DNA from: Oscillospiraceae bacterium
GTDB taxonomy: Bacteria > Bacillota > Clostridia > Oscillospirales > Ruminococcaceae
Assembly: GCA_019416775.1 (NCBI GenBank)
Contig: DXWR01000173.1
Coordinates: 1-5,821, forward strand
Reading direction: 5' to 3'
Length of the DNA stretch: 5,821 nt
Below the pieces are notes generated by a model. The model was not told the DNA's origin and ran no database searches. It worked only from the letters and a program-made list of their open reading frames with translations. Position numbers and translations under genes: made by a program. Numbering within the stretch: the stretch's first letter is position 1; each line of letters begins with the position of its first letter. Shown piece after piece: positions 5,774-5,821 of the stretch.

Positions 5774-5787
5774 GGCAGAGCCTTGCA
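5769..5787. repeat. Perfect 8-bp inverted repeat next to the rfbD promoter
   Basis: TGCAAGGC (5769-5776) and GCCTTGCA (5780-5787) are exact reverse complements around AGA. It lies between the terminator of the right-hand gene and the AT-rich rfbD promoter region, touching both. It could be an operator, part of a dispersed intergenic repeat, or an extra terminator hairpin. Confidence 0.6.
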
Positions 5788-5816
5788 AAAGAAAAAGGGG
5801 AACCAATCGGTCCCCC
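5786..5816 (-). terminator. Intrinsic terminator of a - strand gene beyond the right edge
   Basis: On the - strand GGGGGACC (5809-5816) pairs with GGTTCCCC (5797-5804) in an 8-bp stem with one G-U pair and a GATT tetraloop, followed by TTTTTCTTTTG. This shape indicates that a gene on the same strand as rfbD ends just right of the window. Confidence 0.8.
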
Positions 5817-5821
5817 TAACT

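Overview
The window looks like a fragment of a gut-type Clostridia genome, probably Ruminococcaceae/Oscillospiraceae. The reasons are a 4-hydroxy-3-methylbut-2-enyl diphosphate reductase (IspH) fused to a ribosomal S1-type protein, strong AAGGAGG-type ribosome binding sites, GC-rich coding sequence, and a zinc-ribbon/proline-rich membrane protein of the kind common in that group. The lineage is inferred from gene architecture; no marker gene allows a species call. The first 13 bases are not genomic: they match the 3' end of the Tn5/Nextera mosaic end, so the left edge is a contig end carrying adapter sequence.

Layout, left to right. (1) Bases 14-1411, + strand: the 3' part of the ispH-S1 fusion gene, with the last third of IspH followed by four S1 RNA-binding domains and an acidic tail. 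A good in-frame Shine-Dalgarno plus ATG lies exactly at the domain junction. (2) Bases 1412-1521: an intergenic leader with a strong intrinsic terminator. (3) Bases 1522-4694, + strand: three closely spaced genes. They encode a six-helix DUF308/HdeD-like membrane protein, a single-pass membrane protein with an extracytoplasmic domain, and a larger single-pass protein with zinc ribbon, Pro/Gln/Gly/Tyr-rich linker, membrane helix, the same extracytoplasmic domain, and a beta-rich C-terminal domain. The last two are clear paralogues of each other. (4) Bases 4695-4842: a convergent intergenic region with two hairpin terminators, the second able to work in both directions. (5) Bases 4843-5703, - strand: dTDP-4-dehydrorhamnose reductase (rfbD/rmlD). 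(6) Bases 5704-5821: a candidate rfbD promoter, a perfect inverted repeat, and the terminator of a - strand gene lying beyond the right edge.

IspH makes isoprenoid precursors (IPP/DMAPP) and S1 acts in translation. RmlD makes the dTDP-L-rhamnose used for surface polysaccharide. The three-gene membrane cluster has no assigned function. Shared orientation, short gaps and shared domains suggest one cell-envelope-related unit. I see no mobile element, CRISPR array, tRNA or rRNA. The most unusual points are the internal translation start that could release free S1 from the fusion gene, and the tandem paralogue pair with its uncharacterised cysteine-containing domain.
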